Assembly: GCF_030553075.1 (NCBI RefSeq)
Contig: NZ_CP130701.1
Coordinates: forward strand, 1,922,001 to 1,986,000
DNA: 64,000 nt
Source: Halomonas sp. I5-271120
GTDB lineage: Bacteria; Pseudomonadota; Gammaproteobacteria; Pseudomonadales; Halomonadaceae
Direction: 5' to 3'
In this document: in pieces, positions 30,773-49,567 of the stretch
Position numbering within the stretch: the stretch's first letter is position 1
How the letters are laid out: each line of letters begins with the position of its first letter
The notes under the pieces: model-generated
What the model saw: only the letters and a program-made list of their open reading frames with translations
Told to the model about the DNA's origin: nothing
The model's database searches: none
Made by a program: the position numbers and the translations under genes

Positions 30773-31465
30773 ATGGCTAAACTGTCCAAGCGCGCTCTGA
30801 AGATCAAAGAGCAGGTTGACGCTTCCAAGGTCTATTCCCTGGATGAAGCCGTGGCACTGCTCAACGAGCTGTCCACCGTCAAGTTCAAGGAATCCCTCGA
30901 CGTCGCCATCAATCTGGGTGTCGATCCGCGGAAATCCGACCAGGTCGTGCGTGGCGCTACCGTCATGCCCAACGGCACTGGCAAAGACGTGCGTGTAGCC
31001 GTCTTTACCCAGGGCGCCAACGTTGACGCTGCCAAGGAAGCCGGTGCCGACATCGTTGGCATGGATGACCTGGCCGAGCAGGTCAAGAAAGGCCAGCTCG
31101 ACTTCGACGTGGTCATCGCCTCGCCGGACGCCATGCGCGTCGTCGGCCAGCTGGGTCAGATTCTCGGCCCGCGTGGCCTGATGCCGAACCCGAAGGTCGG
31201 CACCGTGACGCCGGACGTCGCCACCGCGGTCAAGAACGCCAAAGCCGGTCAGGTGCGTTTCCGTACCGACAAAAACGGCATTATTCATACCACCCTGGGC
31301 AAAGTGGATTTCGCAGCTGACGATATCCGCGGCAACCTTGAAGCGCTGGTTGCAGACCTCAAGCGCCTCAAGCCCAGCACCTCCAAGGGTGTGTATTTCA
31401 AGAAGCTGACCCTGTCCACCACCATGGGCCCGGGTCTGACCGTCGATCATTCCGCTTACGCGTGA
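30773..31465 (+). CDS. rplA: 50S ribosomal protein L1
   Basis: Forms the mobile L1 stalk that guides deacylated tRNA out of the E site, and represses the L11-L1 mRNA. 230 aa, of normal length. Typical segments are [22 protein letters not shown] and [19 protein letters not shown]. It starts 2 bp after the rplK stop, so it is probably translated by coupling, which is how L1 controls both genes in E. coli. Confidence 0.97.
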   Translation: MAKLSKRALKIKEQVDASKVYSLDEAVALLNELSTVKFKESLDVAINLGVDPRKSDQVVRGATVMPNGTGKDVRVAVFTQGANVDAAKEAGADIVGMDDLAEQVKKGQLDFDVVIASPDAMRVVGQLGQILGPRGLMPNPKVGTVTPDVATAVKNAKAGQVRFRTDKNGIIHTTLGKVDFAADDIRGNLEALVADLKRLKPSTSKGVYFKKLTLSTTMGPGLTVDHSAYA

Positions 31466-31722
31466 TCGACGCAGCCAAAGATACTTTGCGGTCCCCGTCC
31501 TTCCTCGTGGAGTCCGGGGCACCGTCAAAGACCGCAGGTGCCATGTCTCGCATGCGAGTCACGGCTTAATCTCCCTCAGGGGAAGCCTGCGCAGATGGTG
31601 TGGCCGCCAGTCACTGGTGTGCACCATCACCCAAGCCTTCTCACCATTAGGTGAGGAGAGATGGTAACCCCCGGAGCTGTGAGACGTGAGTCTCTCAGTC
31701 CCGGCACGAAGGAGTGATCACT
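31466..31722 (+). promoter_or_regulatory. L10 leader RNA (autoregulatory mRNA leader of rplJL)
   Basis: 257-bp gap with several nested stems. ACCATC/GATGGT encloses CTCACC-ATTA-GGTGAG (31640-31655), GAGAC-GTGA-GTCTC lies at 31681-31694, and a longer stem is made by TGCGGTCCCCG with CCGGGG and ACCGCA at about 31490-31542. The position between rplA and rplJ and the structured content match the L10 leader, where the L10-L7/L12 complex binds to repress translation. Covariation has not been tested. Confidence 0.65.
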
Positions 31723-32229
31723 GTGCCACTAGCTCTCGAAGGCAAGAAGGCAATTGTTGCCGAGGTCAGTGAGGCCGCTAAGGACGCTCTCTCCGTCGTA
31801 GTTGCCGATTCTCGCGGTGTGGACGTTAGTGCCATGACCAGCCTGCGCAAGCAGGCGCGCGAGAATGGCGTGCAGATTCGTGTTGTTCGCAACACCCTGG
31901 CACGCCGCGCTCTGTCTGGAACTCCCTGGGAGATTCTGGACGAGACTTTCTCAGGTCCGACCATGTTGGCCTTCTCCTACGAGCATCCGGGCGCTGCCGC
32001 TCGTCTGTTCAAGGAGTTCGCCAAGAGTCAGAAGGACTTCGAAGTCAAGGCGCTGGCATACGAAGGCGAGTTCATCCCGGCTTCCGATCTTGACCGTCTG
32101 GCCACGCTGCCGACACACGATGAGGCGATCGCCAAGCTGATGTCCGTCATGAAGGAAGCTTCTGCCGGCAAGCTGGTCCGTACTCTCGCGGCACTGCGCG
32201 ACCAGAAGGAAGAAGCGGCCGCTGCCTGA
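31723..32229 (+). CDS. rplJ: 50S ribosomal protein L10
   Basis: Base of the L7/L12 stalk. Its N-terminal domain binds 23S rRNA with L11, and its C-terminal helix binds L7/L12 dimers. 168 aa. It begins [33 protein letters not shown], with [24 protein letters not shown] next. The GTG at 31723 is the start because GGAG lies 8 nt upstream; a GTG at 31714 would overlap that site. Confidence 0.96.
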   Translation: MPLALEGKKAIVAEVSEAAKDALSVVVADSRGVDVSAMTSLRKQARENGVQIRVVRNTLARRALSGTPWEILDETFSGPTMLAFSYEHPGAAARLFKEFAKSQKDFEVKALAYEGEFIPASDLDRLATLPTHDEAIAKLMSVMKEASAGKLVRTLAALRDQKEEAAAA

Positions 32230-32321
32230 TTGGCGCGCTTCTCCGAGTAGCCTGAACCGACCATTGAATCACGAGCACTTGGTCCCCTGGCCGAGGCTCC
32301 GCAAAGTCTAGGAAATTGAAC

Positions 32322-32693
32322 ATGGCACTGACCCAAGAAGACATCATCAACGCCGTCGCCGACATGACCGTCATGGAAGTGGCTGAGCTGATCGAAGCGA
32401 TGGAAGAGAAGTTCGGCGTGACCGCAGCTGCTGCTGTTGTCGCCGGCCCGGGTGGCGGTGAAGCCGCTGCTGAAGAAGAGCAGACTGAATTTGACCTGGT
32501 GCTGACCGGCGCTGGCGACAAGAAAGTCAACGTCATCAAGGCCGTCCGCGAGATCACTGGTCTCGGCCTGAAGGAAGCCAAGGGTGCCGTCGACGGCGCA
32601 CCGGCGACCATCAAGGAAGCGATGTCCAAGGACGACGCCGAAGAAGCGAAGAAGAAGCTGGAAGAAGCCGGCGCGAGCGTGGAGCTCAAGTAA
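32322..32693 (+). CDS. rplL: 50S ribosomal protein L7/L12
   Basis: Multi-copy flexible stalk protein that recruits translation GTPases. 123 aa. The N-terminal dimerisation domain ([29 protein letters not shown]) is followed by an Ala/Gly/Glu-rich hinge. The C-terminal domain contains [28 protein letters not shown], the factor-binding helices. The ATG at 32322 has AGGAAA upstream. It lies 92 bp after rplJ, and a 233-bp gap with a hairpin precedes rpoB. Confidence 0.97.
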   Translation: MALTQEDIINAVADMTVMEVAELIEAMEEKFGVTAAAAVVAGPGGGEAAAEEEQTEFDLVLTGAGDKKVNVIKAVREITGLGLKEAKGAVDGAPATIKEAMSKDDAEEAKKKLEEAGASVELK

Positions 32694-32852
32694 TTCTTGT
32701 GCCCACGGCTTCACGCGCTGCGTAAGCTTCCACGGCTGGTGGCGGGCTTCCCGCTACCGGCCTTTTTCTGTTGTTACTAGCTGCCCGCTTTCATGCGACG
32801 CCGCTAGCCGAATTCCGACGGCGAGCCTCCACGAGGGGGCTTGCCGTCAGCG

Positions 32853-32876
32853 CCTGACGGGACCCATCCCGTCAGG
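32853..32876 (+). other. Perfect hairpin in rplL-rpoB gap
   Basis: CCTGACGGGA and TCCCGTCAGG form a 10-bp perfect stem with a CCCA loop, 50 bp before rpoB, with no T-run after it. In E. coli this junction holds an attenuator and an RNase III site; this hairpin could play either role. Confidence 0.6.
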
Positions 32877-32926
32877 TGGCGCCGACACGCATCGGTCACC
32901 CATGGTGAACAAGCTGGGGAATACAG

Positions 32927-37003
<4,077 letters not shown>

Positions 37004-37123
37004 GCACCCGGGACTTGAGTCAGTACTGGCGACAGTACTCACGACAGTGCTCGAGAAAGATGGTCCGCGGGGGCGGGCAACACGCCGCCCCCGCCTATGA
37101 CAACTCCGCAACGGAGCCGACCT

Positions 37124-41341
<4,218 letters not shown>

Positions 41342-41352
41342 CCGGAGCCAGC

Positions 41353-41384
41353 TCAAGGCCGGCGCCGAATGGCGCCGGCCTTGA
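41353..41384 (+). terminator. Hairpin after rpoC, overlapping the str promoter
   Basis: Perfect 14-bp stem TCAAGGCCGGCGCC/GGCGCCGGCCTTGA with loop GAAT, starting 11 bp after the rpoC stop. No T-run. Its last four bases are part of the -35 hexamer of the rpsL promoter. Confidence 0.65.
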
Positions 41385-41410
41385 CGCGGATCGCTCCGAG
41401 ACAGTAGAAT
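41381..41410 (+). promoter_or_regulatory. str operon promoter (rpsL-rpsG-fusA-tuf)
   Basis: TTGACG (41381-41386) and TAGAAT (41405-41410) with an 18-bp spacer. The following GCGCAGCCTTTGAA is close to the sequence after the rpsJ -10 box, a GC-rich discriminator typical of stringently controlled promoters. Confidence 0.75.
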
Positions 41411-41491
41411 GCGCAGCCTTTGAAAGTGGGGTGGGTACGCCCGCGCTCGCTATCGAAAGGCCAAGGCAACCATTGGAGTCAGCTACAGACC

Positions 41492-41866
41492 ATGGCAACT
41501 ATTAACCAGCTCGTGCGCAAGCCGCGCAAGCGTCCCGTCGTCAAGAGCGACGTCCCGGCGCTGCAGGCCTGCCCGCAACGTCGCGGGGTTTGCACCCGCG
41601 TTTACACCACTACCCCGAAGAAGCCGAACTCCGCACTGCGTAAGGTGTGCCGTGTTCGTCTGACCAACGGGTATGAAGTGTCTTCCTACATCGGTGGTGA
41701 AGGTCACAACCTGCAGGAACACTCTGTCGTGCTGATTCGCGGCGGCCGAGTGAAGGACTTGCCGGGTGTGCGTTATCACACCGTTCGCGGCGCTCTCGAC
41801 ACCTCCGGTGTCCAGAACCGTAAGCAGGGCCGTTCCAAGTACGGCACCAAGCGTCCGAAGTCCTAA
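41492..41866 (+). CDS. rpsL: 30S ribosomal protein S12
   Basis: Decoding-centre protein of the small subunit that monitors codon-anticodon pairing. 124 aa. It starts [25 protein letters not shown] and contains [19 protein letters not shown] and [17 protein letters not shown]. Lys43 and Lys88, the usual sites of streptomycin resistance changes, are wild type. The ATG at 41492 is chosen by conservation. The nearest ribosome site, TTGGAG, is 13 nt upstream, unusually far, so a weaker site may be used. Confidence 0.97.
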   Translation: MATINQLVRKPRKRPVVKSDVPALQACPQRRGVCTRVYTTTPKKPNSALRKVCRVRLTNGYEVSSYIGGEGHNLQEHSVVLIRGGRVKDLPGVRYHTVRGALDTSGVQNRKQGRSKYGTKRPKS

Positions 41867-41997
41867 ACGACTCGCGCGCCGCCGGAACCGCCATACCATA
41901 TTGCACCGGTCTGATAAGAGTAAGGTCGGGCGTTGCAGGCGAGTCCTGTATCAGTCCCGGGTTTACCTGAAGGACCCCTTAGTTTTGAGGGCTTATC

Positions 41998-42468
41998 ATG
42001 CCTAGAAGAAGAGTTGCTGCGAAGCGCGAAATCCTCCCGGATCCGAAGTTCGGAAGCGAGCGCCTGGCAAAGTTCATGAACCACCTCATGATCAGCGGCA
42101 AGAAGTCTGTAGCTGAACGTATCGTCTATGGCGCCCTGGACCGCGTGTCCGAGCGCAACAATGATGACCCGCTGGAGATCTTCGACAAGGCGCTGGAAAC
42201 CATCCAGCCCATGGTCGAGGTGAAATCTCGTCGTGTCGGTGGTGCTACCTACCAGGTGCCCGTGGAAGTGCGTCCCTCGCGTCGTCAGGCGCTGGCCATG
42301 CGCTGGCTGGCCGACGCTGCTCGTAACCGTGGTGAAAAGACCATGGTGCAGCGTCTGGCCGGTGAGATGCTCGATGCCGCTGAAGGCAAGGGCGCCGCTG
42401 TGAAGAAGCGTGAAGACGTGCACCGCATGGCGGAGGCCAACAAGGCCTTCTCGCACTACCGCTTCTAA
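41998..42468 (+). CDS. rpsG: 30S ribosomal protein S7
   Basis: Primary 16S-binding protein that nucleates assembly of the 30S head and lines the E site. 156 aa. It begins [31 protein letters not shown] and contains [25 protein letters not shown], the rRNA-binding region. The 131-bp gap after rpsL corresponds to the place where S7 binds its own mRNA in E. coli. Confidence 0.97.
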   Translation: MPRRRVAAKREILPDPKFGSERLAKFMNHLMISGKKSVAERIVYGALDRVSERNNDDPLEIFDKALETIQPMVEVKSRRVGGATYQVPVEVRPSRRQALAMRWLADAARNRGEKTMVQRLAGEMLDAAEGKGAAVKKREDVHRMAEANKAFSHYRF

Positions 42469-42484
42469 GCAGGCTTCGCAACTT

Positions 42485-42510
42485 GAGGCGCCCATATGTC
42501 GGGGCGCCTC
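42485..42510 (+). other. Perfect hairpin between rpsG and fusA
   Basis: GAGGCGCCC and GGGCGCCTC form a 9-bp perfect stem with an 8-nt loop that contains an ATG. It ends 21 bp before the fusA GTG start. It may stabilise the mRNA or affect fusA translation. Confidence 0.55.
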
Positions 42511-42531
42511 CAACCAACGGGGAATTCCATC

Positions 42532-44652
42532 GTGGCACGTAAGACACCGCTTAAGCGCTACCGTAATATCGGTATCGTTGCCCACGTCGACGCCGGGAAG
42601 ACCACCACTACCGAGCGTGTCCTGTTCTACACCGGCCTGTCCCACAAGGTCGGTGAGGTCCATGATGGCGCAGCCACCATGGACTGGATGCAGCAGGAGC
42701 AGGAGCGTGGTATTACCATCACCTCCGCAGCGACCACCTGTTTCTGGCAGGGCATGAACAAGCAGTTCGATGAGCACCGCATCAACATCATCGACACCCC
42801 GGGGCACGTTGACTTCACCATCGAAGTCGAACGTTCCCTGCGTGTGCTCGATGGCGCGGTCGTCGTGCTGTGTGGCAGTTCCGGTGTGCAGCCGCAGACC
42901 GAGACCGTCTGGCGCCAGGCCAACAAGTACGAAGTTCCGCGCATGGTGTTCGTCAACAAGATGGACCGTGCCGGCGCCGACTTCTTCATGGTCCTCGACC
43001 AGCTGAAGACGCGCCTGAACGCCAATGCGGTGCCGATCCAGATCAACTGGGGTGCCGAGGACGAGTTCAAGGGCGTCGTCGATCTGATTCAGATGAAGGC
43101 GATCCTGTGGGACGAAGACAACCACGGCATGAACTATGACCTGGTTGATATCCCGGCAGAGCTTCAGGAAACCGCTGAGAAGTACCGCGAAGAGATGGTC
43201 GAAGCGGCCGCCGAAGCGTCTGAAGAGCTGATGATGAAGTACCTCGAGGAGGGCGAACTCTCCATCGAGGAAATCAAGGCCGGCCTGCGTCGTCGTACCC
43301 TCGACAACGAGATCGTCCTGGTGACCTGTGGCTCCGCGTTCAAGAACAAGGGCGTGCAGGCGGTGCTGGATGGCGTCATCGAGTACATGCCGTCACCCAC
43401 CGAGGTCAAGGCCATCGAGGGTGAGCTGGACGACAAGGATGGCACCATCGCGACCCGTGAGGCCGATGACAGTGCGCCCTTCTCCGCGCTGGCCTTCAAG
43501 ATCGCCACCGACCCGTTCGTTGGCACCCTGACCTTCATCCGTGTGTATTCCGGGGTCTTGAAGTCTGGCGACAGCGTCTTCAACTCTGTGAAGAGCAAGA
43601 AGGAACGTGTCGGCCGTATCGTGCAGATGCACTCCAACTCTCGCGAAGAGATCAAGGAAGTGCTGGCCGGCGATATCGCCGCCTGCATCGGCCTGAAGGA
43701 TGTCACCACCGGTGATACCCTGTGCGACCTGACCGACAAGATCGTGCTTGAGCGCATGGAGTTCCCGGATCCGGTGATCTCGGTGGCCGTGGAGCCAAAG
43801 TCCAAGGCCGACCAAGAGAAGATGGGCGTCGCCCTCGGCAAGCTGGCCCAGGAGGATCCGTCCTTCCAGGTCAAGACCGACGAGGAAACCGGCCAGACCA
43901 TCATCTCCGGCATGGGCGAGCTGCACCTCGACATCATCGTTGACCGCATGCGTCGCGAGTTCAAGGTCGATGCCAACATCGGCAAGCCGCAGGTCGCCTA
44001 TCGCGAGACCATCCGCCACAAAGTCGAACAGGAAGGCAAGTTTGTTCGTCAGTCAGGCGGTCGCGGTCAGTTCGGTCATGTGTACCTGCGCATCGAACCG
44101 CTGACCGCGGAAGACAAGGGCGACGACGAGGAGATGCACTTCAAGTTCTCGTCCGAGATCGTCGGCGGCGTGGTTCCGAAGGAATACGTGCCTGCTGTCG
44201 AGAAAGGGGCCTATGAACAGCTGAAGAACGGTGTCATCGCGGGTTACCCGATGATCGACGTCAAGGTCACGCTGTACGATGGTTCCTACCATGACGTGGA
44301 CTCTAACGAGACCGCGTTCAAGATCGCTTCTTCCATGGCGATCAAAGAAGGTGCCAAAAAGGCCAAGGCCGTGCTGCTGGAGCCGATGATGAAGGTCGAA
44401 GTCGTGACCCCCGAGGAGTTTATGGGTGACGTCATGGGCGATCTTAACCGTCGTCGCGGTCTGGTGCAGGGCATGGATGATACTTCCTCAGGGAAGACCA
44501 TCCGCGCAATGGTGCCGCTGGCTGAGATGTTCGGTTATGCAACCGATCTGCGTTCTCAGACCCAGGGCCGTGCAAGCTACTCCATGGAGTTTGCGAAGTA
44601 CGACGAGGCGCCCTCCAGCATCGTGGAAGCCGTCATCAACCAGAACGGTTAA
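42532..44652 (+). CDS. fusA: Translation elongation factor G
   Basis: GTPase that drives translocation of tRNAs and mRNA and, with RRF, ribosome recycling. 706 aa (E. coli 704). The P-loop [19 protein letters not shown], switch [11 protein letters not shown] and NKMD guanine motif are intact. Domain IV carries [18 protein letters not shown] chose the GTG at 42532, giving [18 protein letters not shown], by comparison with the family. The ATG at 42496 lies in the loop of a hairpin and would add unconserved residues. Confidence 0.97.
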   Translation: MARKTPLKRYRNIGIVAHVDAGKTTTTERVLFYTGLSHKVGEVHDGAATMDWMQQEQERGITITSAATTCFWQGMNKQFDEHRINIIDTPGHVDFTIEVERSLRVLDGAVVVLCGSSGVQPQTETVWRQANKYEVPRMVFVNKMDRAGADFFMVLDQLKTRLNANAVPIQINWGAEDEFKGVVDLIQMKAILWDEDNHGMNYDLVDIPAELQETAEKYREEMVEAAAEASEELMMKYLEEGELSIEEIKAGLRRRTLDNEIVLVTCGSAFKNKGVQAVLDGVIEYMPSPTEVKAIEGELDDKDGTIATREADDSAPFSALAFKIATDPFVGTLTFIRVYSGVLKSGDSVFNSVKSKKERVGRIVQMHSNSREEIKEVLAGDIAACIGLKDVTTGDTLCDLTDKIVLERMEFPDPVISVAVEPKSKADQEKMGVALGKLAQEDPSFQVKTDEETGQTIISGMGELHLDIIVDRMRREFKVDANIGKPQVAYRETIRHKVEQEGKFVRQSGGRGQFGHVYLRIEPLTAEDKGDDEEMHFKFSSEIVGGVVPKEYVPAVEKGAYEQLKNGVIAGYPMIDVKVTLYDGSYHDVDSNETAFKIASSMAIKEGAKKAKAVLLEPMMKVEVVTPEEFMGDVMGDLNRRRGLVQGMDDTSSGKTIRAMVPLAEMFGYATDLRSQTQGRASYSMEFAKYDEAPSSIVEAVINQNG

Positions 44653-44681
44653 CCGTTAGCTAACGTAAAGAGGTTATAGCA

Positions 44682-45875
44682 GTGGCTAAGGAAAAATTCG
44701 AACGTTCCAAACCGCATATCAACGTCGGCACCATCGGTCACGTTGACCACGGCAAGACCACGCTGACCGCGGCTCTGACCCGCGTTTCTGCAGAAGTCTT
44801 CGGTGGCGACGCTCGTGCGTTCGACTCCATCGACAACGCCCCGGAAGAGCGTGAGCGCGGTATCACCATCTCCACCGCTCACGTGGAATACCAGTCCGAA
44901 GAGCGTCACTACGCTCACGTCGACTGCCCGGGTCACGCTGACTACGTCAAGAACATGATCACCGGTGCTGCCCAGATGGACGGCGCTATCCTGGTCTGTT
45001 CCGCTGCCGACGGCCCCATGCCGCAGACTCGTGAGCACATCCTGCTCTCGCGTCAGGTCGGCGTGCCGTTCATCGTCGTGTTCCTGAACAAGGCCGACAT
45101 GGTCGACGACGAAGAGCTGCTCGAGCTGGTCGAGATGGAAGTTCGCGAACTCCTGAGCGAGTACGACTTCCCGGGTGACGACACCCCGATCATCATCGGC
45201 TCTGCGCTGATGGCGCTGGAAGGCAAGGACGACAACGGCATGGGTACTACCGCCGTTGCCAACCTGATCAAGGCCCTGGACGCTTACATCCCGGAGCCGG
45301 AGCGCGCTATCGATCAGCCGTTCCTGATGCCGATCGAAGACGTGTTCTCCATCTCTGGTCGCGGTACCGTTGTGACCGGTCGTGTCGAGCGTGGCGTGGT
45401 CAAGGCAGGCGAAGAAGTCGAAATCGTCGGTCTGAAAGACACCGTCAAGACCACCGTTACCGGTGTCGAGATGTTCCGCAAGCTGCTCGACGAAGGTCGT
45501 GCTGGCGAGAACGTCGGCGCCCTGCTGCGTGGCACCAAGCGTGATGACGTCGAGCGTGGTCAGGTTCTGGCCAAGCCGGGCACCATCACGCCGCACACTG
45601 TCTTCGAAGCCGAAGTCTATGTGCTGTCCAAGGACGAGGGTGGTCGTCACACTCCGTTCTTCAAGGGCTACCGTCCGCAGTTCTATTTCCGTACCACCGA
45701 TGTGACCGGTACCTGTGAACTGCCGGAAGGCGTCGAGATGGTGATGCCGGGTGATAACGTCAAGATGACCGTTACCCTGATCGCCCCGATCGCCATGGAA
45801 GACGGCCTGCGCTTCGCTGTTCGTGAAGGCGGCCGTACCGTTGGCGCCGGTGTTGTCGCCAAGATCGTCCAGTAA
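44682..45875 (+). CDS. tuf: Translation elongation factor Tu
   Basis: Delivers aminoacyl-tRNA to the ribosome as the GTP complex. 397 aa. It begins with GTG and reads [32 protein letters not shown], with P-loop [20 protein letters not shown] and NKAD. Domains II and III are complete and end in [17 protein letters not shown]. It follows fusA by 29 bp, with AAAGAGG upstream, and is followed by a strong terminator. No other tuf is in the window, although a second copy beside tRNA-Thr/secE is common in relatives. Confidence 0.98.
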   Translation: MAKEKFERSKPHINVGTIGHVDHGKTTLTAALTRVSAEVFGGDARAFDSIDNAPEERERGITISTAHVEYQSEERHYAHVDCPGHADYVKNMITGAAQMDGAILVCSAADGPMPQTREHILLSRQVGVPFIVVFLNKADMVDDEELLELVEMEVRELLSEYDFPGDDTPIIIGSALMALEGKDDNGMGTTAVANLIKALDAYIPEPERAIDQPFLMPIEDVFSISGRGTVVTGRVERGVVKAGEEVEIVGLKDTVKTTVTGVEMFRKLLDEGRAGENVGALLRGTKRDDVERGQVLAKPGTITPHTVFEAEVYVLSKDEGGRHTPFFKGYRPQFYFRTTDVTGTCELPEGVEMVMPGDNVKMTVTLIAPIAMEDGLRFAVREGGRTVGAGVVAKIVQ

Positions 45876-45898
45876 GCCTTAGGCTCACCCGATGATCG

Positions 45899-45925
45899 AA
45901 GGGGGCTCCTGCGGGAGCCCCCTTT
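45899..45925 (+). terminator. str operon terminator
   Basis: GGGGGCTCC and GGAGCCCCC with a TGCG loop and a short T tail, 23 bp after the tuf stop. Confidence 0.88.
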
Positions 45926-45948
45926 CTGCGCATGTTGTCTCGCAGGGT

Positions 45949-45977
45949 TTGACTCTGCGAGGATGCATGCCTATAAT
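45949..45977 (+). promoter_or_regulatory. S10 operon promoter
   Basis: TTGACT and a perfect TATAAT separated by 17 bp, then GCGCATCCTTTGAATG. The transcribed leader before rpsJ would be only about 58 nt, much shorter than the E. coli S10 leader. Confidence 0.85.
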
Positions 45978-46041
45978 GCGCATCCTTTGAATGCGTGGGT
46001 AGACGGCTCGCGCCGTCGACATCCATTGGAGTTTAGGGCAA

Positions 46042-46353
46042 ATGCAGAACCAGAAGATTCGCATTCGGTTGAAGGCGTTCGATCATCGCCTGATTGACCA
46101 GTCCGCCGCGGAGATTGTTGAGACCGCCAAGCGTACCGGTGCTCAGGTGCACGGTCCGATCCCGCTGCCGACCAATCGTGAGCGCTACACCATCCTGGTC
46201 TCTCCGCACGTCAACAAGGACGCGCGTGACCAGTATGAGATCCGCACTCATAAGCGTGTGCTCGACATCGTCGAACCCACTGAAAAGACCGTTGATGCAT
46301 TGATGAAGCTCGACCTCGCCGCTGGCGTGGACGTTCAGATCAAACTCGACTGA
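46042..46353 (+). CDS. rpsJ: 30S ribosomal protein S10 (NusE)
   Basis: Small-subunit head protein and, as NusE, partner of NusB on rrn boxA. 103 aa. It starts [22 protein letters not shown] and contains [26 protein letters not shown]. First gene of the S10 operon, preceded by TTGGAG 10 nt upstream. A 140-bp gap before rplC is the largest inside this operon. Confidence 0.97.
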   Translation: MQNQKIRIRLKAFDHRLIDQSAAEIVETAKRTGAQVHGPIPLPTNRERYTILVSPHVNKDARDQYEIRTHKRVLDIVEPTEKTVDALMKLDLAAGVDVQIKLD

Positions 46354-46493
46354 GACCACACTAGACACTCACGGTCGCCGCTCATCGAGCAGCCGCCGTC
46401 ACGCCGGGATGGCGTCACACAATGTGCTAGTGGAATGCTCTGGAAAGGGCAGCCATAGCGGGTGATAGCCCCGTACACTATAGGAGACTGAAC

Positions 46494-47132
46494 ATGACTA
46501 TCGGTTTAGTCGGTAAGAAGGCCGGGATGACCCGTGTCTTCACCGAAGATGGCGCATCCGTGCCCGTAACCGTTATCGAAGTTGAGCCTAACCGCATCAC
46601 GCGCGTTAAGACCGTCGACGTCGACGGCTACAGCGCCGTGCAGGTTACCTCTGGCTCACGCAAGGCCAAGCACCTGACCAAGGCGCAAGCTGGACAGTTT
46701 GCCAAGGCAGGTACCGAGGCCGGTCGTTCGCTGATGGAGTTCCGCCTGGCTGAAGGTGATGAAGCTCCGGAAGTGGGTGGCGAGCTCACCGTATCCCTCT
46801 TTGAAGCTGGTCAGAAGATCGATGTGACTGGCACCTCCAAGGGCAAGGGTTTCCAGGGCGCCGTCAAGCGCTGGAACTTCCGCACCCAAGACAACAGCCA
46901 TGGTAACTCTCTGGCGCACCGCGCTCCGGGTTCCATCGGTATGTGTCAAACCCCGGGTCGCGTCTTCAAGGGCAAGAAAATGGCCGGTCAGATGGGCAAC
47001 GTCCGCTGCACCGTGCAAAGCCTAGAAGTCGTGCGCGTCGACGCTGAACGCAATCTGCTGCTGATCAAGGGCGCCGTACCGGGTGCACCGGGCAGCGACG
47101 TTGTTGTTCGCAGTGCCGTGAAAGCTCGCTAA
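46494..47132 (+). CDS. rplC: 50S ribosomal protein L3
   Basis: Early-assembly large-subunit protein that reaches the peptidyl-transferase centre. 212 aa. It begins [36 protein letters not shown]. The central loop [33 protein letters not shown] includes the conserved Gln-Asp and the glutamine that PrmB methylates in E. coli. rplD follows after 14 bp. Confidence 0.97.
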   Translation: MTIGLVGKKAGMTRVFTEDGASVPVTVIEVEPNRITRVKTVDVDGYSAVQVTSGSRKAKHLTKAQAGQFAKAGTEAGRSLMEFRLAEGDEAPEVGGELTVSLFEAGQKIDVTGTSKGKGFQGAVKRWNFRTQDNSHGNSLAHRAPGSIGMCQTPGRVFKGKKMAGQMGNVRCTVQSLEVVRVDAERNLLLIKGAVPGAPGSDVVVRSAVKAR

Positions 47133-47146
47133 GGGGGTTTGATCCA

Positions 47147-47755
47147 ATGAATCTGAATCTTTCAGGTGCTAGTGCCGGCACGGTCGAAGTGTCCGACGCA
47201 ACCTTTGGCAAAGAATTCAACGAAGCGCTGGTCCATCAGGTCGTTACTGCCTATCTGGCTGGCGGTCGTCAGGGTACTCGCGCCCAGAAGAATCGTGCCG
47301 ATGTGCGTGGCGGTGGCAAGAAGCCGTGGCGTCAGAAGGGCACCGGTCGCGCTCGCGCCGGTACCATCCGCTCGCCGATCTGGCGTGCCGGCGGTGTGAC
47401 CTTTGCGGCTAGCCCGCAGGATTACACCCAGAAGGTCAACCGCAAGATGTACCGCGCCGCGATCCGCTCGATTCTGTCCGAGCTGGTCCGCCAGGAGCGT
47501 CTGGTCGTCGTCGAGGACATCTCCGTCGATGCACCCAAGACCAAGCAGCTGACCGCCAAGCTCAAAGAGCTGAACCTGGAAAAGGCACTGATCGTCACTG
47601 AAGAAGTTGACGAGAACCTTTACCTGGCCGCTCGCAACATCCCGCACGTGGATGTGGTGGACGTCGCTGCTGCCGATCCGGTGAGCCTGGTCGCCTTCGA
47701 CAAGGTGCTGGTCACCGTCTCCGCCCTGCGCAAATTCGAGGAGAAGCTGGCATGA
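47147..47755 (+). CDS. rplD: 50S ribosomal protein L4
   Basis: Large-subunit protein lining the exit tunnel; in E. coli it also represses the S10 operon. 202 aa. The tunnel loop [35 protein letters not shown] is intact. The last four bases overlap the rplW start (ATGA), so the two are translationally coupled. Confidence 0.97.
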   Translation: MNLNLSGASAGTVEVSDATFGKEFNEALVHQVVTAYLAGGRQGTRAQKNRADVRGGGKKPWRQKGTGRARAGTIRSPIWRAGGVTFAASPQDYTQKVNRKMYRAAIRSILSELVRQERLVVVEDISVDAPKTKQLTAKLKELNLEKALIVTEEVDENLYLAARNIPHVDVVDVAAADPVSLVAFDKVLVTVSALRKFEEKLA

Positions 47756-48048
47756 ACCAGGAACGCGTATTCAAGGTTCTGCTTGGTCCGCACATGACCG
47801 AGAAGGCCGCCTCCGCCGCCGAGAACAACCAGTACGTGTTCAAGGTGGCCTCTGACGCGACCAAGCCGGAAATCAAACAGGCCGTCCAGGCGCTGTTCGG
47901 TAAGAAGGTTGACCGCGTACAGGTCCTGAACATCAAGGGCAAGACCAAGCGCACCGCCAATGGCTTGGGCCAGCGCAAGGGTTACCGCAAGGCGTATGTA
48001 ACCCTCGCCGCGGGTGAGACCCTTGAAGACTTCTCTGGCGCCGAATAA
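47752..48048 (+). CDS. rplW: 50S ribosomal protein L23
   Basis: Sits at the tunnel exit and is the docking point for trigger factor and SRP. 98 aa. It begins [33 protein letters not shown], with the conserved Glu of the trigger-factor contact in the first helix region. It overlaps rplD by 4 bp and lies 17 bp before rplB. Confidence 0.96.
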   Translation: MNQERVFKVLLGPHMTEKAASAAENNQYVFKVASDATKPEIKQAVQALFGKKVDRVQVLNIKGKTKRTANGLGQRKGYRKAYVTLAAGETLEDFSGAE

Positions 48049-48065
48049 GGGCAGGAGTACGGATA

Positions 48066-48896
48066 ATGGCAATCGTCAAGACCAAACCCACATCCGCCGG
48101 TCGTCGCCACCTCGTCAAGATCGTCGGAGACGATCTGTACAAGGGTCGGCCGTACGCGCCGCTGCTGGAAAAGCAGTCGCGCTCGGGTGGGCGTAACAAC
48201 AACGGTCGTATCACCACACGTCACGTGGGTGGTGGGCACCGTCAGCACTACCGTCAGATCGACTTCAAGCGCATCAAGGATGGCATTCAGGCCGTCGTCG
48301 AGCGCCTGGAATACGATCCGAACCGTAGCGCTCATATCGCACTGTTGAAGTACCTGGACGGTGAGCGTCGCTACATCATCGCACCCAAGGGTGTGAAGGC
48401 GGGTGATCGCGTCGAGTCCGGTGTCAATGCTGCGATCAAGAAGGGCAACACCCTTCCGCTGCGCAACATTCCGGTGGGTTCCACCGTGCATTGCATCGAG
48501 CTGAAGCCCGGTAAGGGCGCTCAGATCGCACGCAGTGCCGGCACCAGTGCCCAGCTCGTAGCGCGTGAAGGCAACTACGCCACTGTGCGTCTCCGCTCCG
48601 GCGAGATGCGCAAGATTCTGGCCGAATGCCGCGCGACCCTGGGCGAAGTGAGCAACTCTGAGCACAGCCTCCGTCAATTGGGCAAGGCCGGTGCCAAACG
48701 CTGGCGTGGCGTTCGCCCGACAGTTCGCGGTGTTGCGATGAACCCGGTGGATCACCCGCACGGTGGCGGTGAAGGCCGCACCAGCGGTGGTCGTAACCCG
48801 GTCACCCCGTGGGGCGTCCCCACCAAGGGTTACAAGACTCGCAAGAACAAGCGCACCGACAAGCTGATCTTACGTCGCCGCAAGGCCCGTAGCTGA
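48066..48896 (+). CDS. rplB: 50S ribosomal protein L2
   Basis: Highly conserved large-subunit protein needed for subunit association and peptidyl-transferase structure. 276 aa. It ends with the typical [26 protein letters not shown] block, including the conserved His in DHPHGGG. The N-terminus [20 protein letters not shown] is normal. AGGAG lies 8 nt before the ATG. Confidence 0.97.
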   Translation: MAIVKTKPTSAGRRHLVKIVGDDLYKGRPYAPLLEKQSRSGGRNNNGRITTRHVGGGHRQHYRQIDFKRIKDGIQAVVERLEYDPNRSAHIALLKYLDGERRYIIAPKGVKAGDRVESGVNAAIKKGNTLPLRNIPVGSTVHCIELKPGKGAQIARSAGTSAQLVAREGNYATVRLRSGEMRKILAECRATLGEVSNSEHSLRQLGKAGAKRWRGVRPTVRGVAMNPVDHPHGGGEGRTSGGRNPVTPWGVPTKGYKTRKNKRTDKLILRRRKARS

Positions 48897-48929
48897 TCGA
48901 AATTGCCAAGACATTAAGAGGTAACGGCT

Positions 48930-49205
48930 GTGCCACGTTCACTGAAGAAAGGTCCTTTTATTGACCTTCATCTGCTGAAGAAGGTTGAGACTGCAGTGGA
49001 GAAGAACGACCGCAAACCGATCAAGACCTGGTCGCGTCGTTCCATGATCCTGCCGAATATGGTCGGGCTCACCATTGCGGTCCATAACGGGCGTCAACAT
49101 GTCCCGGTGCACGTCTCCGAGGAAATGGTTGGCCACAAGCTGGGCGAATTCGCTGCTACCCGCACCTATCGCGGTCATGCGGCGGACAAGAAAGCCAAAC
49201 GGTAA
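48930..49205 (+). CDS. rpsS: 30S ribosomal protein S19
   Basis: Head protein next to S13 near the A-site finger bridge. 91 aa. It starts [20 protein letters not shown] from a GTG with TTAAGAGG upstream. The block [39 protein letters not shown] is conserved. 33 bp after rplB. Confidence 0.97.
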   Translation: MPRSLKKGPFIDLHLLKKVETAVEKNDRKPIKTWSRRSMILPNMVGLTIAVHNGRQHVPVHVSEEMVGHKLGEFAATRTYRGHAADKKAKR

Positions 49206-49223
49206 GCCAAAGAGGATTGAGAG

Positions 49224-49556
49224 ATGGAAGTCACAGCTAAGCTGCGTGGCGCTCGTTTATCCGCCCAGAAGGCCCGTTTGGTGGCTGACCAGGTGCGCGG
49301 TAAACCTGTCGCCGAGGCACTCGACCTGCTGACCTTCTCACCGAAGAAGGCTGCCAAGCTGGTTAAGAAAGTGCTGCAGTCCGCCATCGCGAATGCGGAA
49401 GAAAACAACGGCATGGACATCGACGAGCTGCGTGTCTCGACCATTTGTGTCGATGAGGGCATGACGCTCAAGCGCATCCAGCCGCGCGCCAAGGGCCGTG
49501 CGGATCGTATCTTGAAGCGCACCTGCCACATCACCGTTATGGTAGCCGAGAAGTAG
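49224..49556 (+). CDS. rplV: 50S ribosomal protein L22
   Basis: Large-subunit protein whose long beta hairpin forms part of the exit tunnel near the macrolide site. 110 aa. It has [28 protein letters not shown] and the hairpin [22 protein letters not shown]. No change is seen in the hairpin region linked to macrolide resistance. Confidence 0.97.
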   Translation: MEVTAKLRGARLSAQKARLVADQVRGKPVAEALDLLTFSPKKAAKLVKKVLQSAIANAEENNGMDIDELRVSTICVDEGMTLKRIQPRAKGRADRILKRTCHITVMVAEK

Positions 49557-49567
49557 GAGTCGACCAG

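Noticed and set aside
42496..42531. Earlier ATG start for fusA
   Set aside because: The ATG lies in a hairpin loop and the added residues do not match EF-G; the GTG at 42532 gives the standard N-terminus.
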